A stretch of 25,375 nt of DNA, from positions 1-25,375 of the forward strand of contig DAISXR010000051.1 in the NCBI GenBank assembly GCA_036825755.1, in the 5' to 3' direction. The translations under genes were made by a program, and so were the position numbers. The notes under the pieces were generated by a model that did not search any database, had not been told where the DNA came from, and saw only the letters and a list, made by a program, of their open reading frames with translations. Position 1 is the stretch's first letter. Every line of letters starts with the position of its first letter. This DNA comes from JAJFTV01 sp036825755 (GTDB lineage: Bacteria; Chloroflexota; Anaerolineae; Anaerolineales; Anaerolineaceae). Positions 13,833 to 21,379 of the stretch are shown here, piece after piece.

Positions 13833-16388
13833 ATGAGAATCCAATTGATGCTGGCGGCGCGCTATTTATTCCGCCGCAAGCTGCGCACACTGCTGACGAC
13901 GCTGGCGGTATTCTTTGGGGTGGTGATCATCTTTGGCGTCAACTCGATGATCCCCACCATGCTGGGGGCTTTACAGGTGAACTTGATGGCAGCCGCCGGT
14001 CAGGTGGATGCTTCCATTACACATGTCACCTCAGATGCATTCAGCTCGGAAAATGTGGGCAAGGTAGCCGCACTGGAGGGGGTGCGAACCGCTTCTGGTT
14101 TTCTGAGCCGTGCGGTGAACATCCCGCAGGATTATTATGATCAGGATGCCGCCAAACAGGATTTGGTGAACAACCTGACCGTAATGGGGATTGATGTGGA
14201 GCAGGCTACCGCCATGCACGCGTATATTGTGCAGAGCGGGCGTTTCCTGGAGGCCAGTGAAAACGGAGCGGCGGTGATCACCGAGAGTCTGGCGGATGAT
14301 TTGGGCCTGAAGTTGGGCGATGCCTTGCGGGTGCCCTCAGTGAATGGTGATACCCGGCTCACCGTTGTGGGGTTGCTGCCGCCGCGTATGCAAACCGGCA
14401 GCGAAGAGGTTCTGGTCACGCTGGACGAAGCGCAGACGTTGTTTGATATGCGCGGGAAAGTCAATGTGATTGAGGTGAATTTCACCTCGATTGAGGAAGA
14501 TACGCGCAGCCAGGTAGAGCAATCGATTATCGATACACTGGGAGCCAACTTCCAGGTGGGCGTGCTGCAATCCAACTCGGAGCTGCTGCAGAATCTGCAA
14601 CTGGCCCAGGTGATGCTGAACATGATTGGCGTGATGGGTCTGTTGATGGGCGGGTTTATCATCTTCAACACCTTCCGTACCATTGTGGCAGAGCGCCGGC
14701 GCGATATCGGCATGCTGCGTTCCTTGGGCGCTACCCGCAAGACCATCATGGGTATGTTCCTGTTTGAGGGTCTGCTGCAGGGCGTAGTGGGTACAGCGTT
14801 TGGCATTCTGGTGGGATACCTGGTTGCGTATTTGATCGCGCTGGGTGTGAGCCCGGTCATGGAGAAATTCCTTAATATCACCATGGGTAAGCCTGTTATC
14901 ACACCCGGTGTATTGATCACCAGCATTGTCATGGGTATCGGCGTCACCCTGGTGGCGGGGCTTCTCCCCGCGCGCCAGGCCAGCCGCATCACACCCCTGG
15001 AGGCATTACGGCCTGGGATTGGGCAGGTTTCATGGAAACAGATGACCGGGTTCAGTTTTTGGAGCGGCGTGGTGATGATTGTTCTGGCAATTATCGCGCT
15101 GGTCTCGCGTAACAGCGGCCTTCTGGCTTTGGGTGGGGTTCTGTTTATCGTGGGATTGATTCTGGCTGCGCCCGGTTTGGTTAACCCGATCGCCAATCTG
15201 TTTGGCAGGCTGCTGTCGGTGGTGTACGCTCGCAGCGGTGTGCTGCAGCTTTCAGAGGGCAACCTGTCGCGCCAGCCCACCCGCACGGCTATCACAGCCA
15301 GCACTACCCTGATCGCCATGGCCATTTTGGTGATGGCAGCTTCATTGATCAGCAGCATGGTCACCGGTTTTGAGCAGGTGATCCGTAAAAACCTGGGCAG
15401 TGACTTTTTGCTGCTGCCGCCTTCCGTTTCGCTGTGGGGGTCGGATGTGGGGGCAGACAGCTCGCTGGCCGGGAAGATCGCCGGAATGGATGAGGTGGAG
15501 GTGGTCAGTTCGCTGCGTTTTGCACCCAGCCGTATCCATGATCAGGCTGTCTCGCTGATGGCCATCGACCCGGTGACATACCCGCAGGTGAGCGGGCTTG
15601 AATTCAGCGAGGGTAATCCCGAAAAGGCGTACGCGGCACTGGGCGAAGGTCGGAACATCATCGTCAACGGCATTCTGGCGTCCATGGCCGGTATTAAGGT
15701 AGGGGATGATGTGGAGCTGGTGACCCCGAATGGTGCTGAGACGTACCATGTGGCAGCCATCGGCGGTGATTTTATGAATATCAAAATTGAGACCGGGTAT
15801 ATCAGCCAGACCAATCTGGCGGCTGACTTTGACCGCTCATCGGATGTCATGATCCAGGTCAATCTGAAAAAGAATGCTGATGCGAACGCGGCCGAGGCTG
15901 CCATGCGCGAGATTGTCAAAGGGTATCCGCAGTTTCGGCTGATCGACGGGCATGGATATATTGATGAAATGCTCAACCTGTTCAAAGCCGCCTATGCCGG
16001 GGTGATTGGCATGGTGGTGGTACTGACCATCCCCTCGCTGATTGCCATGGTGAACACACTGGCCATCGCGGTGCTGGAACGCACCCGCGAGATCGGATTG
16101 CTGCGGGCGGTGGGTACCACGCGCAAGCAGATCACCCAATTGATCAGCGCCGAGTCGCTGATCATGGCCGGGCTGGGGACGGCGTTTGGCATCCTGGCCG
16201 GGATTTATCTGGGGTATATGGCGTCCACCTCTCTGGAGAGCTTTGGTTTCCCCATGCCGTTCAATTTCCCGCTGTTTGGCATATTGACGGCGGTGGCCAG
16301 CGGGATTCTGCTGGGGATTGTGGCGGCGATTGTGCCGGCCCGCCAGGCCGCGCGCAAGGATATTGTGGAGGCGCTGCGGTACGAGTAA
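13833..16388 (+). CDS. FtsX/MacB-like ABC permease with two FtsX domains
   Basis: An 851-residue membrane protein. TM1 is about residues 18-40, followed by a large extracytoplasmic MacB_PCD-like domain (about 45-250). Then come three TM helices of the first FtsX domain (about 260-390), including ERRRDIGMLRSLGATRKTI. A central TM pair follows, then a second extracytoplasmic domain with its preceding helix (NLSRQPTRTAITASTT), and a second FtsX domain (about 715-851) with the parallel motif ERTREIGLLRAVGTTRKQI and the ending PARQAARKDIVEALRYE. This double layout gives about ten helices. AGCAGGAGGT precedes the ATG. With the ATPase and PadR it forms an inducible export or stress-response module; the cargo cannot be read. 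A terminator follows. Confidence 0.95.
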   Translation: MRIQLMLAARYLFRRKLRTLLTTLAVFFGVVIIFGVNSMIPTMLGALQVNLMAAAGQVDASITHVTSDAFSSENVGKVAALEGVRTASGFLSRAVNIPQDYYDQDAAKQDLVNNLTVMGIDVEQATAMHAYIVQSGRFLEASENGAAVITESLADDLGLKLGDALRVPSVNGDTRLTVVGLLPPRMQTGSEEVLVTLDEAQTLFDMRGKVNVIEVNFTSIEEDTRSQVEQSIIDTLGANFQVGVLQSNSELLQNLQLAQVMLNMIGVMGLLMGGFIIFNTFRTIVAERRRDIGMLRSLGATRKTIMGMFLFEGLLQGVVGTAFGILVGYLVAYLIALGVSPVMEKFLNITMGKPVITPGVLITSIVMGIGVTLVAGLLPARQASRITPLEALRPGIGQVSWKQMTGFSFWSGVVMIVLAIIALVSRNSGLLALGGVLFIVGLILAAPGLVNPIANLFGRLLSVVYARSGVLQLSEGNLSRQPTRTAITASTTLIAMAILVMAASLISSMVTGFEQVIRKNLGSDFLLLPPSVSLWGSDVGADSSLAGKIAGMDEVEVVSSLRFAPSRIHDQAVSLMAIDPVTYPQVSGLEFSEGNPEKAYAALGEGRNIIVNGILASMAGIKVGDDVELVTPNGAETYHVAAIGGDFMNIKIETGYISQTNLAADFDRSSDVMIQVNLKKNADANAAEAAMREIVKGYPQFRLIDGHGYIDEMLNLFKAAYAGVIGMVVVLTIPSLIAMVNTLAIAVLERTREIGLLRAVGTTRKQITQLISAESLIMAGLGTAFGILAGIYLGYMASTSLESFGFPMPFNFPLFGILTAVASGILLGIVAAIVPARQAARKDIVEALRYE

Positions 16389-16412
16389 GAGACGGATGGA
16401 GTGAATGGAAGG

Positions 16413-16450
16413 AAGGGCTGGCTGAAGAAGGCTTTCAGCCAGCCCTTTTT
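16413..16450 (+). terminator. Terminator of the padR-ABC operon
   Basis: A 14-bp perfect stem (16413-16426 with 16434-16447) with a 7-base loop, followed by a short T run. It lies 25 bases after the permease stop. Confidence 0.85.
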
Positions 16451-16477
16451 GGTCTGTCCGGGGTCATTTCGCCGCGA

Positions 16478-16516
16478 ACCGCATTGCGGAGGACCGCATT
16501 GCGGAGGACCGTATTG
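16478..16516. repeat. 15-bp direct repeat (2.6 units)
   Basis: The unit ACCGCATTGCGGAGG is repeated at 16478-16492 and 16493-16507, with a partial third to 16516. Each unit holds a small CCGCA/TGCGG dyad. Confidence 0.8.
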
Positions 16517-16593
16517 GCCCGCACGGGATAAATCCACGTGCTAAGGATGGCGCCGGATCAATCCGGCTGCCGGAAAATAGGATGGATTGGCAA

Positions 16594-16893
16594 GCCTCAT
16601 TCATGAGGCGTTGTTGTATAGCCGGATGATTGATCATCCGGCGAGACGCAACTATATCGTTTCCATATTTGAAACCGCCTCTTCAGCCCTTAGCCGATCC
16701 CTCGCTGTCGTTCGGGATGACAAAAGGGTATGCATGAGCAGAGGATACTGGCGGAGAAATCCGCTGGCGGTGGACCGCCCAGAGGGCCGATAGGGAATGT
16801 TTCCATATCTGGAAGCGTGGTTATCGACCCTTAGCCGATCCTTCGCCGCGGCGCGGACGCCGGCTCAGGATGACATATTTATTGAGATATGCA
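16594..16893. repeat. Palindrome-rich spacer with two imperfect direct repeats
   Basis: The gene-free stretch 16389-17068 holds several dyads: GCCTCAT/ATGAGGC (16594-16609), GCCGGATGAT/ATCATCCGGC (16621-16642) and a GGCGGT/ACCGCC hairpin near 16765-16785. Two related segments (16661-16734 and 16801-16893) both begin TTCCATAT, pass through CCCTTAGCCGATCC and reach GGATGACA, so they look like an interspersed element with ATCC/GGAT ends. Two short open frames here are interpreted as chance reading of these repeats. Confidence 0.6.
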
Positions 16894-16948
16894 GACCATG
16901 CTTTGCTCACACCATTCCTGTCATCTCGGCGTATCAGACTCTCTCAAG

Positions 16949-16978
16949 TTGTCAGGGGACTGTTTTTCATGATATAAA
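16949..16978 (+). promoter_or_regulatory. Promoter ahead of the DUF493 gene
   Basis: TTGTCA (16949-16954) and TATAAA (16973-16978) are 18 bases apart. The predicted leader is about 85 bases and carries a GCCGG/CCGGC hairpin just before the ribosome site. Confidence 0.55.
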
Positions 16979-17068
16979 GGTTTTTACAGCCTCTTGTTCC
17001 TGACATCCATGCAGAGCTGTGAAAAGAGAACCCTTAAAAGGAGCCGGGTGGGACCGGCATAGAGGATA

Positions 17069-17329
17069 ATGGACGAATTTGAATTAATCTTCCCGCGTGA
17101 ATACGCGATCAAAGTGATTGGTGTGGACGAAGATGACTTTGAACTGTTTGTGAGAAGCGTTATCATTGAACACATCCCGGATCTGCTGCCGGAATCCTTT
17201 TCTTCACGCAGCAGCAGTCAAAGCAATTATCTGTCGGTGTCGGCCTCGTTCATCGCTGAAAGCCGCGAACAGCTCAATGCCCTTTATCTGGCACTGGGAG
17301 CTGATGAGCGGGTGAAATTGATCCTGTAA
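17069..17329 (+). CDS. DUF493 / YbeD-like (UPF0250) protein
   Basis: An 86-residue protein that matches the DUF493 family along its length: FPREYAIKVIGVDEDDFELFVRSVI, then NYLSVSASFIAESREQLNALYLALGADERVKLIL. The ACT-like ferredoxin fold suggests a small regulatory or binding protein in the cytoplasm. In E. coli the homologue ybeD lies beside lipB, and a link to lipoate metabolism has been suggested; here lplA is about 15 kb away, so the context does not help. The ATG follows AGAGGATA. It may be cotranscribed with the lipoprotein gene 16 bases downstream. Confidence 0.88.
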   Translation: MDEFELIFPREYAIKVIGVDEDDFELFVRSVIIEHIPDLLPESFSSRSSSQSNYLSVSASFIAESREQLNALYLALGADERVKLIL

Positions 17330-17345
17330 CCGCCTGTTTTACCGG

Positions 17346-17852
17346 TTGAAAAATATGGTCCTGAAAACCTTGAACGTCGCTCGAAAATCTCTTGCCCTCC
17401 TGTGGTTGATGGGAGTCCTGCTGTTAGCGGCCTGTTCGACAACCCAACCGTCGGCCATCGCGACGACAGCAGTCACGTCCACCATCACGGAACAGATGAC
17501 CGAAGAACCCACAACACCTGCCGTCACGGCAACGCTCGAAAAACGCCCGGCTGACAGCGATACCCCTGCGTCCGGCATTTGCCTGCAGAGCGAAGGCGAT
17601 GTGGTGAATGTGCTGCTCGGAACCGGCTCTGATGGCTTGCCGCTGGGCGGGCGTTGCGTGCAGATTACCTCTGGACAGCGGATCAAATTGCTCAACCAGA
17701 GTGGGCAGGACTATTCTCTCTCATTTGGCCCGTTTGATGAGGTGATTCCGTCGGGCGGTGAACTGCTGCTGGATCTGCCGGCGGGTGATTATCTGGAAAA
17801 CGGTGTCCATTTGCTGCCGGACGCGCCTGCCATCTGGGTGGTGCAGCCATGA
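17346..17852 (+). CDS. Small lipoprotein of unknown function
   Basis: A predicted lipoprotein of up to 168 residues. The signal SLALLWLMGVLLLAAC ends in a lipobox LAAC, followed by a Thr/Ala/Pro-rich linker of about 45 residues. The C-terminal 90 residues are mostly beta strand (VQITSGQRIKLLNQSGQDYSLSFGPF... GGELLLDLPAGDYLENGVHLL) and may be a cupredoxin-like or other beta sandwich; no copper-ligand set is evident. TTG 17346 and ATG 17355 are both possible starts, neither with a clear ribosome site, so coupling to the upstream gene is possible. Its TGA overlaps the next gene (ATGA), pointing to coordinated translation. Confidence 0.72.
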   Translation: MKNMVLKTLNVARKSLALLWLMGVLLLAACSTTQPSAIATTAVTSTITEQMTEEPTTPAVTATLEKRPADSDTPASGICLQSEGDVVNVLLGTGSDGLPLGGRCVQITSGQRIKLLNQSGQDYSLSFGPFDEVIPSGGELLLDLPAGDYLENGVHLLPDAPAIWVVQP

Positions 17853-18301
17853 GTGAGACCCGTTGCCCTGAATGCGGTGCGGTACTGCCGGAAGGCGTCA
17901 CTTGCCAGACGGTGTTTGATGAATTTCTGGTTCTGGAGTTCACCGATCCCGAATACGGTGAGGTGCACATGCTGACCGTGGCCTGCTTCATGGTTCAGCA
18001 CGGCCGTTATTCTGACGCCGGGCTGGTGTGGATTGAGCAGCGCTTGCGTGACTATCTGGAACGCGGTATCCCCGCCCGATTGATCCGCCAGGGTGCAGCC
18101 CATGAAACAGGGCAGGGTGTGCGCAACTGGAAGGTCACCCGACAGCCGGGTGACACCCCGCAGGCACAAATCAACTGGTCGATGAGTATTGTGGATGTTG
18201 CTTTACAGTATGAAGGCGCTGCCGGTTATCGCGAGTGTATCACCGAGTGGGCCAAGAGCGTACTGCGAGAGATGCAGCCGCTGGTAGACAAAACAGCCTG
18301 A
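17849..18301 (+). CDS. DUF5946-family protein
   Basis: A 150-residue soluble protein starting with a zinc-knuckle-like CPECGAVLPEG (C6, C9) followed by C19. The pattern TCQTVFDEFLVLEF, then HMLTVACFMVQHGRYSDAGLVWIEQRLRDYLERG and a C-terminal WSMSIVDVALQYEGAAGYRECITEWAKSVL agrees with the DUF5946 family as I recall it. No enzymatic role is known to me. The ATG overlaps the lipoprotein stop by four bases. Confidence 0.78.
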   Translation: MSETRCPECGAVLPEGVTCQTVFDEFLVLEFTDPEYGEVHMLTVACFMVQHGRYSDAGLVWIEQRLRDYLERGIPARLIRQGAAHETGQGVRNWKVTRQPGDTPQAQINWSMSIVDVALQYEGAAGYRECITEWAKSVLREMQPLVDKTA

Positions 18302-18376
18302 ACCATCACTCACCCACCCCTTTCTACAACCAAATTCATCTTCCACACGTATACTGAATATGTATGGAGGTACCTG

Positions 18377-18637
18377 ATGAACGATAAGAAACTGTATCGA
18401 AGCCGAACAGAGCGTATGATTGCCGGTGTTTGCGGCGGGTTGGCCAATTATTTCTCAATCGACCCGACAATTGTCCGTTTGATTTTTGTCCTGCTGCTCA
18501 TCACGGGCAGCGCCGGGTTCTGGATTTACATCGTATTGATGCTGGTGGTTCCTGAAGAGCCCACCATCACCAATCCAAACCCGGACCCGATGGTGGATGT
18601 AAAGCCCGACCGTGACGACCCCAAACAGGATCTGTAA
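18377..18637 (+). CDS. PspC-domain protein 1
   Basis: An 86-residue PspC-family inner-membrane protein. KKLYRSRTERMIAGVCGGLANYFSIDPTIVRLIFVLLLI is the family signature, with a TM helix (about 35-58) ending before VVPEEP. The tail is acidic and proline-rich (NPNPDPMVDVKPDRDD). PspC proteins sense or buffer envelope stress, but no pspA homologue is in the window. TGGAGG lies before the ATG, and a TATACT box at 18350-18355 may belong to its promoter. It is followed at once by a second PspC copy. Confidence 0.95.
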   Translation: MNDKKLYRSRTERMIAGVCGGLANYFSIDPTIVRLIFVLLLITGSAGFWIYIVLMLVVPEEPTITNPNPDPMVDVKPDRDDPKQDL

Positions 18638-18638
18638 C

Positions 18639-18833
18639 ATGCAAACTCGAAAACTGTATCGCAGCAGAACAGATCGCATGATTGGCGGCGTATGCGGGGG
18701 AATGGCCGAATATTTTGGGATTGACCCCACGTTGGTGCGGCTGGCGTTTGTTGCCGCGGCTTTGCTGGGCGGCCCAGGGCTGCTGATTTATGTGATTTTG
18801 TGGATCGTCACCCCGGAGAACCCGATTCTCTGA
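18639..18833 (+). CDS. PspC-domain protein 2
   Basis: A 64-residue PspC protein, a clear paralogue of the one before it: RKLYRSRTDRMIGGVCGGMAEYFGIDPTLVRLAFVAAALLGGPGLLIYVILWIVTPENP. It keeps the TM segment but lacks the acidic tail. The ATG at 18639 follows the upstream stop by one base, with AGGA (18627-18630) inside the end of the first gene, so the pair is probably coupled. The genes may form a hetero-oligomer; this is inference. Confidence 0.93.
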   Translation: MQTRKLYRSRTDRMIGGVCGGMAEYFGIDPTLVRLAFVAAALLGGPGLLIYVILWIVTPENPIL

Positions 18834-19028
18834 AATTGAGACAGGCTTTAGCGCTGCGCTTTGACTGAAAAGCACAGCCCCGAAGCCAAAGGATTGAGAT
18901 TTCTCGTTTTTCACACAGGCGGTTTCCGTTTGACCGCGCAAATATCTTACAGGTGGGAACAGTTGATGAGACAGCCGTTTTCACCTGGTTTTTTTACCAG
19001 AAGACCCATTTTGCAGGAGTAGTATGAA

Positions 19029-19700
19029 ATGAACAAACGATCAGGGCAGGTTCATTCCGGACGAATATCCCGGCGGCAGTTTATGCAGGGAACCGCAACG
19101 GCAGCCGGAGCGGTGCTGCTCTCGGCATGCGCGGGCGATCAGTCATTCCAGCCGGAACCCCTTACAGAACAAATCGGCGTCGGGACGGGCGCGCTGGTGA
19201 TCTACGACAGCCTGTATGGAAACACAAAGCAGATTGCCGAGCAAATCACTCAAAAGGTCACCGAAATCCTTCAGGCAGGGGCCTCTGAAACCAGCGTCAA
19301 ACTTTTGCATGCTGATGAAGTAAAGCCTCAGGATCTGGCGGGGGTGGGATTGCTTTTTGTGGGCTCTCCCACGCATGGCGGCGGTTTTACCGATCCGGTA
19401 GACAGCTTTTTTGACCGGATCCCCGTTGATGGACTGGCTAATGTAATCGCGGCTGCCTTTGATACCGGTTTTTCAGCGGAGGAGGAAGGCGCGGTGGTCC
19501 GTTTTCTGATCGACCGGTTGGGATATGCCTCATCACGCATCGCTAAAAAGATGGAGAACAAGGGCGCTGTGGTGGCAGCGGCTGAAACCTTTTTCGTGCT
19601 GGGTGAGGAAGGCCCGTTAATGGATGGTGAAGTGGAACGGGCTGGGGAGTGGGCAGCCGGGTTGTTGGAGCAGGTTCTGAGCACTGCCGGTTCAGCCTGA
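19029..19700 (+). CDS. Exported flavodoxin with Tat signal and lipobox
   Basis: A 223-residue protein. Residues 13-19 (ISRRQFM) form a twin-arginine motif; a short hydrophobic stretch then ends in LLSAC with the lipidation cysteine C34. After a linker, residues 54-215 are a flavodoxin: GALVIYDSLYGNTKQIAEQ (FMN phosphate loop), GLLFVGSPTHGG, AAAFDTGF, and EEGPLMDGEVERAGEW. Tat export fits a protein folded around FMN in the cytoplasm, and the lipobox would anchor it outside the membrane. It is a clear paralogue of the cytoplasmic flavodoxin at 3898-4371. AGGAG lies about 10 bases before the ATG. The electron partner is not visible. An intrinsic terminator follows. Confidence 0.9.
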   Translation: MNKRSGQVHSGRISRRQFMQGTATAAGAVLLSACAGDQSFQPEPLTEQIGVGTGALVIYDSLYGNTKQIAEQITQKVTEILQAGASETSVKLLHADEVKPQDLAGVGLLFVGSPTHGGGFTDPVDSFFDRIPVDGLANVIAAAFDTGFSAEEEGAVVRFLIDRLGYASSRIAKKMENKGAVVAAAETFFVLGEEGPLMDGEVERAGEWAAGLLEQVLSTAGSA

Positions 19701-19740
19701 TATTATTATTTGAGGCAGGGCAGAACGATTAACCTTTACG

Positions 19741-19765
19741 GGATGCAAGAGATTGCATCCTTTTT
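19741..19765 (+). terminator. Terminator after the exported flavodoxin
   Basis: GGATGCAA (19741-19748) pairs with TTGCATCC (19753-19760) around GAGA and is followed by five T. Confidence 0.9.
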
Positions 19766-19788
19766 GGTATCTTCCAAAGCGTGCCCCA

Positions 19789-19832
19789 TTCCCCTCCTGC
19801 GGAGAGGTGGCGCGCAGCGCCGGGGTGGTCCC
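19789..19832. repeat. REP-like dyad upstream of the nitrilase
   Basis: A GC-rich segment contains the nested dyads CCTC/GAGG and GGCGC-GCA-GCGCC (19809-19821), then CGGGGTGG. It resembles short dispersed palindromic elements, but only one copy is visible here. Confidence 0.4.
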
Positions 19833-19865
19833 TGGGGAAGCGGTTTCGCCGGATGTTCATGGTAA

Positions 19866-19874
19866 TGATACAAT
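19866..19874 (+). promoter_or_regulatory. Extended -10 promoter of the nitrilase operon
   Basis: TGATACAAT fits an extended -10 (TGnTACAAT), about 30 bases before the nitrilase ATG. No good -35 is seen, as is common for this promoter class. Confidence 0.45.
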
Positions 19875-19902
19875 CGATGAAAACCCTCCTCAGGAGCCTG
19901 CC

Positions 19903-20853
19903 ATGTCTGAGTCACTTCCCACTGTAAAAGTTGCAGTTGTACAATCTGCACCGGTACTGTTTGACCGGGCGGCCACGCTGGATAAGATCGACCGGTTGAT
20001 GGAGGAAATCAAACCTCAGCACCCGAATTTGATCCTATTCCCCGAATCATACATTCCGGCTTACCCGCGTGGCCTGGGCTTTGGCAGCGTGGTGGGCAGT
20101 CGCACGGATACCGGCCGGAAAACCTGGCAGCGATACTGGGAAAACGCCGTGGAAGTACCCGGACCCGTCATCGAACGGTTGGGCAAGGCCGCCCGTAACG
20201 CGGGGGCATACCTGGTGATGGGCGTCACCGAACGAGATGCCGCGTTCAGCGGCGGAACACTGTTCTGCACTATGCTCTATTTCGGCCCTGACGGCGCGCT
20301 GCTGGGCAAACACCGCAAACTGAAACCCACTGCCTCCGAACGGATTGTGTGGGGAGAAGGCGACGGCAGCACCCTGACCGCCATACCCACCCCGTTTGGT
20401 ACCCTGGGCGGATTGATTTGCTGGGAGAACTATATGCCGCTGGCCCGCATGGCTATGTACGCAAAGGGGGTAAATATCTACCTGGCACCCACCGCCGACA
20501 GCCGCGAGGTGTGGCAGTCCAGCATGCGCCATATCGCGCTGGAAGGACGCTGTTTTGTGATGGGGTGCAACCAGTTTGTGACCAAAGAGATGTATCCGGC
20601 TGATCTGCCCGGTTATGCCGATCTGGAAGGCCAGCCTGAAATCATGTGCCGTGGCGGCAGTGTGATCGTATCGCCGTTGGGGCAGGTGTTGGCCGGTCCG
20701 CTGTTTGATGAGGAAGGCATACTGTTCGCTGACCTTGACATGGCAGAGGTGGCGCGGGGTAAACTGGATTTTGATGTGGTTGGCCATTATGACCGGCCGG
20801 ATGTGTTTCAGTTGAAGATCAACCAGAACCCCCGGCCGCCGGTGGAATGGTAA
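19903..20853 (+). CDS. Nitrilase (carbon-nitrogen hydrolase superfamily)
   Basis: A 316-residue nitrilase-branch enzyme that would hydrolyse an organic nitrile to acid and ammonia. The triad is E48 (LFPESYIP), K139 (HRKLKPT) and C173 (GLICWENYMPLAR); the CWEN and HRKLKPT contexts mark true nitrilases rather than amidases. RHIALEGRCFVMGCNQ follows. It is cytoplasmic and of typical length. The ATG at 19903 is 6 bases after AGGAG (19892-19896); a longer in-frame extension would run into the REP-like dyad. The gene heads a likely operon with mgsA 58 bases downstream. The natural nitrile is unknown. Confidence 0.95.
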   Translation: MSESLPTVKVAVVQSAPVLFDRAATLDKIDRLMEEIKPQHPNLILFPESYIPAYPRGLGFGSVVGSRTDTGRKTWQRYWENAVEVPGPVIERLGKAARNAGAYLVMGVTERDAAFSGGTLFCTMLYFGPDGALLGKHRKLKPTASERIVWGEGDGSTLTAIPTPFGTLGGLICWENYMPLARMAMYAKGVNIYLAPTADSREVWQSSMRHIALEGRCFVMGCNQFVTKEMYPADLPGYADLEGQPEIMCRGGSVIVSPLGQVLAGPLFDEEGILFADLDMAEVARGKLDFDVVGHYDRPDVFQLKINQNPRPPVEW

Positions 20854-20911
20854 AACGAAGAGTCTGCCAGGCCGAAAGTCGGGCAGACAAAAGCTGAGGA
20901 GGAGAGCGCGG

Positions 20912-21379
20912 ATGAACCACAAACGCATCATGATGCAGGAGCGAAAACGGATCGCCCTGGTGGCGCATGACAACCAGAAGGACGATCTGATGGAATGGGC
21001 GCTGTTCAACCGCGATACGCTGGCACAGCACGACCTGTACGCCACCGGCACCACCGGCAGCCTGTTGCAGGAGGCGCTGCAGATCCCCATTACCCGGCTG
21101 CGCAGCGGCCCCCTGGGCGGTGACCAGCAGTTGGGGGCGCGCATCGCCGAGGAACAGATCGATCTCCTGGTTTTTTTCTGGGATCCGCTGGAACCGCTTC
21201 CGCACGATCCGGATATCAAAGCCCTGCTGCGTATCGCCGTGGTGTGGAATATTCCGGTGGCCTGTGACCGGGCCACCGCCGATTTCATCTTTTCATCGCC
21301 GCTCATGGCCATGCAATATGAACGTTCCATGCCGGATTATGACACGTATATCAACCGGGAAATCCCGCGGAGAGTTTGA
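20912..21379 (+). CDS. mgsA: Methylglyoxal synthase
   Basis: A 155-residue enzyme converting dihydroxyacetone phosphate to methylglyoxal and phosphate, a bypass that relieves phosphate limitation or sugar-phosphate build-up. Catalytic residues are in place with E. coli numbering: H19 (VAHD), D71 (GPLGGDQQ), H98 (PHDPD) and D101. ATGTTGSL binds phosphate. GAGGAGGAGAGCGCGG precedes the ATG. Its TGA (21377-21379) overlaps the ATG of the next gene by one base, so translation of the two is coupled. Confidence 0.97.
   Translation: MNHKRIMMQERKRIALVAHDNQKDDLMEWALFNRDTLAQHDLYATGTTGSLLQEALQIPITRLRSGPLGGDQQLGARIAEEQIDLLVFFWDPLEPLPHDPDIKALLRIAVVWNIPVACDRATADFIFSSPLMAMQYERSMPDYDTYINREIPRRV

Noticed and set aside
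14141..15364. 407-codon minus-strand open frame opposite the permease
   Set aside because: It is antisense to the FtsX permease and its composition is that of a shadow frame.
16587..17003. Two short plus-strand open frames in the repeat-rich spacer
   Set aside because: They read through palindromes and the repeated segments, share similar peptide stretches only because of the DNA repeats, and lack ribosome sites.
20047..21330. 427-codon minus-strand open frame opposite the nitrilase and mgsA
   Set aside because: It spans two certain genes in antisense and shows no domain.
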